From DATJGF01 sp035495315 (GTDB lineage Bacteria; Verrucomicrobiota; Verrucomicrobiia; Limisphaerales; UBA8199), in assembly GCA_035495315.1 (NCBI GenBank), contig DATJGF010000015.1, forward strand, positions 1-56,190: 56,190 nucleotides of DNA, written 5' to 3'. Shown here piece by piece: positions 52,673 through 56,190 of this stretch. The notes beneath the pieces are model-generated. The model was not told the origin of the DNA and did not search any database. It saw nothing but the letters and a program-made list of their open reading frames with translations. The stretch's first letter is position 1, and each line of letters begins with the position of its first letter. The translations under genes and the position numbers were made by a program.

Positions 52673-53298
52673 AAGGATGACGTGTCCATTCGTTTGCCCT
52701 ATGCCACCGCGAAAATCCGGTTCTGTCAACGGATTCTTGTAGCGCCTTGGTCGAGGGCGCCGCGCCAGTGTCTTGGAGTGCACTGCTGCCGCGGCGCTTT
52801 AATGTTCATGGTAATTGCCGGTTCAAAGGAAGCGCCACCAGGGGAGGAGCACTCGCGCAGTTTGTTTACATCCCGATCCAGGAATTTCCCAGTAGTCAAC
52901 AATTGTGCGGCTCGGGTAAAAATGTCCACATGGCTTTGGTCGAGGTCCATACACAAGCCGCGATACCTCTCACAAAACGCGATTCGCCGTCTTCACCATT
53001 CCTGCTTCTCTTTCGCAACGTTCGTTGTCTCCGTTTCATCTAACACCAAAGCAACAACTGACCACTATGATGACTATCCTGCAATTCCTGGTTGCCTGCG
53101 CGGCCACTCTGGTGGAGAAGGTCTTTATGATGGACCAGCGCGGTACCCAACCGCAAACGGCTCGAGTCCCAGTTAGACCTTCGCGATCGGAGAGGCTTGC
53201 GGAACCGGTTCAGCGAGAAAGCCAATAATAAACAGCAACCCAAGGCAGTTGTGGCCGCTAACCAACTGCAGCATTGTTGAAACTTTTTTAAAGGCGAG
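52673..53298. other. Intergenic region with a family E-like repeat half
   Basis: 626 bases between the NIPSNAP and VOC genes. TGTAGCGCCTTGGTCGAGGG and CTTGGAGTGCACTGCTGCCG at 52737-52795 match the family E repeat type. Several short frames exist (for example a 76-codon one on the minus strand from 52956, and a hydrophobic one near 53067), but none has a ribosome site or recognised domain, so none is called. Confidence 0.5.
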
Positions 53299-53691
53299 TC
53301 AGCCGGGAAACCGGTTTAAAGGCGACTTGTCACCAACCAGCCAATTGTGGCCAAAGGGGTCGATGAACCCGCCCTGCTGGTGCATGCCCCAAGGTGCAGC
53401 ATGGTTTTCTATGTTACCCTCGGTCGCACCCGATTCGACGGCACGAGCAATCAGCTTGTCTGGTTGATCGACGAATAACTCCACTCGAACGGTTGTTGTG
53501 CCAATTTCCTTGGGATTGGCAAAGCGGCCAGGTACTGGTTCGTGCAGGAAAAACGGTGCGCCATCGATCTCCAAGCCGGCGACTGAGCCCAGGCTCCACA
53601 ACAGGCGCGCGCCAAGCGCCTTGTGGTACCAGGCGACGGCCTTTGGCGTGTCGGGCACCGCCAGCATGAGCGAGATGGTCGTTTTGTGCAT
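53299..53691 (-). CDS. VOC family (glyoxalase/PhnB-like) protein
   Basis: 130 residues, one VOC module with two beta-alpha-beta-beta-beta repeats: ISLMLAVPDTPKAVAWYHKALGARLLW and RVELFVDQPDKLIARAVESGATE, ending in QGGFIDPFGHNWLVGDK. The metal site residues typical of glyoxalase I are not complete, so a PhnB-like or bleomycin-resistance-like role is as likely. Monocistronic, divergent from the serine hydrolase. Confidence 0.85.
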   Translation of the reverse strand: MHKTTISLMLAVPDTPKAVAWYHKALGARLLWSLGSVAGLEIDGAPFFLHEPVPGRFANPKEIGTTTVRVELFVDQPDKLIARAVESGATEGNIENHAAPWGMHQQGGFIDPFGHNWLVGDKSPLNRFPG

Positions 53692-53778
53692 CGCTGAGTT
53701 TAGAGTGTCTGGTTGACTTAAGTTGTGTAGTTCGTTCCATGGGTCTGGTCAAGGCTGCGGCTAGTCGGTCAAGCGTGA

Positions 53779-53818
53779 GCCGACTGAAAGTCGGCGGTAC
53801 AGCAGAGTGAAACTCTGC
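53779..53818. repeat. Two adjacent small palindromes, family G
   Basis: GCCGACTGAAAGTCGGC (53779-53795) and GCAGAGTGAAACTCTGC (53802-53818): two 7-bp stems with GAA loops, six bases apart. Both have the form stem-GAA-stem. The element lies in the divergent region before the serine hydrolase, about 55 bases upstream of its ATG. Confidence 0.85.
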
Positions 53819-53872
53819 GCTACTATCGAATCGCATCGTAGCGAACCGGCAGGCATACTGGGCACAACATCT

Positions 53873-55081
53873 ATGAAGACCCTCAAACGTTGCAGATTCC
53901 AGAGTATCAAGCCGTATCTCTACACTTGGTTGTTGTTCGTGCCGTTGTTCGCCCCCGCCGCTTCGCCTATACTCCCAGGCGTCAGTGCTGCGATGCGCAA
54001 GGCGGCAGACGATGGCGAAATTTCCGGCGCCGTCACAATGGTGGTCACTAAAGACAAAATCCTTCACTGCGACGCGACTGGGCTGGCCGATATCGCGCGG
54101 AAGGAACCAATGACTCAAGATACTCTGTTCTGGATTGCCTCGATGACGAAACCGGTCACAGCTGTGGCCGCGCTCATGCTTCAGGATGAGGGCAATCTGA
54201 AAGTAACGGACCCGGTGGCGAAGTACATCCCCGAGTTCGCGGCACTCAAAACACCCTCGGGAAAGGGGGCCAACCTGACTATTGCCCAACTGCTGACGCA
54301 TACTTCCGGACTTGGAGAAGGCTCCCGAGAAGCGCTGGCGCGGGCAAGGACCTTGGCCGATCTCATTCCGATCTTTGTGGCAGCCCCGATGCAGTACGAG
54401 CCAGGGGCCAAATGGAGCTACACCCAATCCGGCATTAACGTCGCCAGCAGAATCGTCGAGGTTGTCAGCGGCCTGTCTTTCGATGTCTTCCTCCAACGGC
54501 GTCTCTTCCATCCGCTCGGCATGACGAACACGACTTTCTACCCAAGCCAAAAGCCCGGATTGCACCTGGTAACTGCTTACAAGAAAAACGCCACGACTGG
54601 CGCGCTCGAAGCCGTGCCTCCGCGCAGTGACTTTGGCGCCGAAGGTCATCCGCCTTTAGGCAACGGCGGCCTTTTCTCGACGGGCCCAGACTACGCGAAG
54701 TTCTGCCAGATGCTCCTCGCCGGCGGATCGCTCAATGGCCAGCGCTATCTCAGCCCTGACGCGATGAAACTGCTGATGACCGTCCAGACCGGAGACTTGC
54801 CAACCGGCTTTATGCAGTCCGATAAATTTGGCAACCACGGCACCAACTACGGTTGGGGCATTGGCACGTGCATCCTCCGAGCTCCACATCCGGGTGTCGC
54901 CGCAATGCTCTCACCGGGAACTTTCGGTCACGGCGGCGCATGGGGAACTCAAGCCTGGATCGATCCGTTGCGCGGCGTCGCTTTTATTCTCATGGTTCAG
55001 CGGGCGGATTTTCCTAACAGCGATGCGAGCGAAGTTCGCCTTGCGTTTCAACAAGCCGCGGTGGATGGCCTTGCAAAATGA
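53873..55081 (+). CDS. Secreted serine hydrolase (class C beta-lactamase-like)
   Basis: 402 residues from the ATG at 53873 (a frame to 53807 exists but gives no signal peptide). Signal or membrane segment about 17-31. The catalytic Ser90-Lys93 pair is in WIASMTKPV (SxxK), the YxN-type Tyr is in KWSYTQSGIN and the KTG position is HGGAWGT, as in the EstB/LACTB-like group. These are usually esterases or D-amino peptidases and not true beta-lactamases. Full length and intact, unlike the remnant at 22332-23213. 26 bases separate it from the next gene. Confidence 0.9.
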   Translation: MKTLKRCRFQSIKPYLYTWLLFVPLFAPAASPILPGVSAAMRKAADDGEISGAVTMVVTKDKILHCDATGLADIARKEPMTQDTLFWIASMTKPVTAVAALMLQDEGNLKVTDPVAKYIPEFAALKTPSGKGANLTIAQLLTHTSGLGEGSREALARARTLADLIPIFVAAPMQYEPGAKWSYTQSGINVASRIVEVVSGLSFDVFLQRRLFHPLGMTNTTFYPSQKPGLHLVTAYKKNATTGALEAVPPRSDFGAEGHPPLGNGGLFSTGPDYAKFCQMLLAGGSLNGQRYLSPDAMKLLMTVQTGDLPTGFMQSDKFGNHGTNYGWGIGTCILRAPHPGVAAMLSPGTFGHGGAWGTQAWIDPLRGVAFILMVQRADFPNSDASEVRLAFQQAAVDGLAK

Positions 55082-55107
55082 TAAAATCCTGATTTTAGCT
55101 GCGCAAT

Positions 55108-56190
55108 ATGAGAATCCGTCCCGTTTTGTCATTAAGCCGTTGGCCTTGGATATTGAGCACGCTCGCCTGTTGTAGCGCGGCTGCTGAAACTACCACCACG
55201 CGGCGGCACATCGATTTTCCTGACCAGCGCCTGAGTGTGCACGGGTTGCCTTGGTTTAAAGAAGATGAACCCGCCTTGCGCCGCCTGCCGTTGCGTTTGA
55301 AAGACCGGCTTCGTCCACCGGTTTGGGATCTTGCCCAGGACCCAAGCGGAGCCCGAGTTCGGTTCCGAACGGATTCGACCACAATCGGATTAGCAGCCGA
55401 GAACCCGGGGTTTTCCAACATGCATCATATGGCCAGTGTTGGGGAAAACGGCTTTGATCTGTACGTCGGCTCTGATTATTTCGGCAGTGCGTGGCCGGAC
55501 AGCACCGGCAAAATCGCAAAGGAATGGAGAATTGGGCGCGAGCGGAAGATGCGGAGCATCACACTTTATCTGCCGCTCTACAAGCCGGTCAAAATCAGTG
55601 AATTGACTCTGGATTCAGATGCGTTGTTGGAGCCAGCTCTCCCTTACCCAGTTGCCAAACCTATTGTCTACTATGGCTCGAGCATTACCCAGGGAGGATG
55701 CGCCTCAAACCCGGGCGGTTCGTGCCAGGCAATCCTTGAGCGAAAACTAAACGCCGATTTCGTCAACCTGGGGTTCAGCGGAAATGGACTGGGCGAACCG
55801 GCATTGGCGGAGGCCATTTGCGAACTGGATCCATCGTGTATCGTGCTTGATTTTTGGGGCAATCCCTCGGCTGACCAATACGCATCGGCGTTGCCCACCT
55901 TCGTGGAGATCTTGCGCCGCAAATGGCCACGGCTTCCCATTCTGGTAACCAGCCCATTCTATTTCCCCGCAGAGGAGATCAGGGGCGAAGTTGCGCGCGA
56001 GCAAACAGCCAAGCGCCTCAGCGCTCGGGATTTTGTTGAGCATCGTCGGAAAAACGGTGATCACCGAATCTGGTTTGTGGACGGGCTGAAAATGCTCAAC
56101 CGGGAACAGACCGCCGGGCTGGTTGATGGCGTGCACTGCAATTCGCTTGGTTTTTACTTCAACGCCCTCGGCCTGGAGCCGTACTTGCGC
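55108..56190 (+). CDS. GxDLY/SGNH hydrolase, partial (C-terminus off the window)
   Basis: 361 codons without a stop to the window edge. Residues 1-26 resemble a signal peptide (PWILSTLACCSAAAE). An N-terminal beta domain carries GFDLYVGSDYFG, the motif that names the GxDLY (SGNH_hydro_N) family, and is followed by an SGNH hydrolase domain: block I YYGSSITQGG with the nucleophile Ser, block II LGFSGNGLGEP, block III LDFWGNPS and the Asp-His pair in VDGVHCNSLGF. Such two-domain proteins are carbohydrate or lipid esterases. Probably cotranscribed with the serine hydrolase 26 bases before it. Confidence 0.88.
   Translation, partial: MRIRPVLSLSRWPWILSTLACCSAAAETTTTRRHIDFPDQRLSVHGLPWFKEDEPALRRLPLRLKDRLRPPVWDLAQDPSGARVRFRTDSTTIGLAAENPGFSNMHHMASVGENGFDLYVGSDYFGSAWPDSTGKIAKEWRIGRERKMRSITLYLPLYKPVKISELTLDSDALLEPALPYPVAKPIVYYGSSITQGGCASNPGGSCQAILERKLNADFVNLGFSGNGLGEPALAEAICELDPSCIVLDFWGNPSADQYASALPTFVEILRRKWPRLPILVTSPFYFPAEEIRGEVAREQTAKRLSARDFVEHRRKNGDHRIWFVDGLKMLNREQTAGLVDGVHCNSLGFYFNALGLEPYLR

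Noticed and set aside
53873..55081. True antibiotic-resistance beta-lactamase
   Set aside because: SxxK is present but the KTG position is HGG, as in esterase and peptidase relatives; resistance cannot be claimed.

Overview
The window looks like chromosomal DNA of a Verrucomicrobiota bacterium, probably of the Pedosphaera/Limisphaerales type. This is an inference from four things: large secreted LamG/Ig-like proteins, LRR and GH29 proteins with signal peptides, an mreBCD-pbp2-rodA-rng cell-shape cluster beside ordinary Gram-negative envelope genes (a Mla-type lipid transporter), and many intergenic inverted repeats of a kind I associate with this phylum. I see no rRNA, tRNA, CRISPR array, transposase or integrase. 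Many genes lack a clear Shine-Dalgarno sequence, so several starts are judged from domain boundaries and gene overlaps.

Layout. 1-7.2 kb: a plant-type LRR protein (open at the left edge), a DUF885 metallopeptidase-like protein, an Amj-type lipid II flippase candidate, an M20 peptidase and an MFS carboxylate transporter; perfect or near-perfect hairpins follow three of these genes. 7.1-11.8 kb: a PAS sensor kinase whose phospho-acceptor His is Asp, then a NatAB-like ABC exporter pair. 12.2-15.1 kb: a LamG-Ig-LamG secreted protein and a GNAT acetyltransferase. 15.3-20.8 kb (minus strand): a tight six-gene operon, acyl carrier protein, AMP-ligase, LuxE-like acyl-protein synthetase, LuxC-like acyl reductase, methyltransferase and FabZ-like dehydratase, with no luciferase and no ketosynthase. 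This is the best candidate for an undescribed pathway. 21-24.5 kb: a secreted protein with a structured leader, a decayed serine-hydrolase pseudogene and dprA.

24.6-32.2 kb: an RMD1/DUF155-like tail-anchored protein, a zinc alcohol dehydrogenase, an overlapping operon CPBP protease-thiL-tsaE-tsaB, and a YyaL-type protein. tsaE carries the intergenic heptamer repeat inside its reading frame. 32.3-41 kb: an Rrf2 regulator, an esterase-like hydrolase, a mlaEFD operon whose ATPase has lost most catalytic motifs, a GH29 fucosidase and a methyltransferase whose stop codon lies in a repeat. 41.1-50 kb: mreB, mreC, mreD, mrdA, mrdB (rodA), rng and a lipoprotein; long hairpins lie between mreB and mreC and between mreD and mrdA. 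50-56.2 kb: recQ, a NIPSNAP protein, a VOC protein, a serine beta-lactamase-like hydrolase and a GxDLY/SGNH hydrolase cut by the right edge.

Two themes run through the window. One is core envelope and cell-shape biology (lipid II flipping, PBP2/RodA, Mla, peptidases). The other is a set of unrelated hairpin-forming repeats that sit mostly just behind stop codons and sometimes enter coding sequence.
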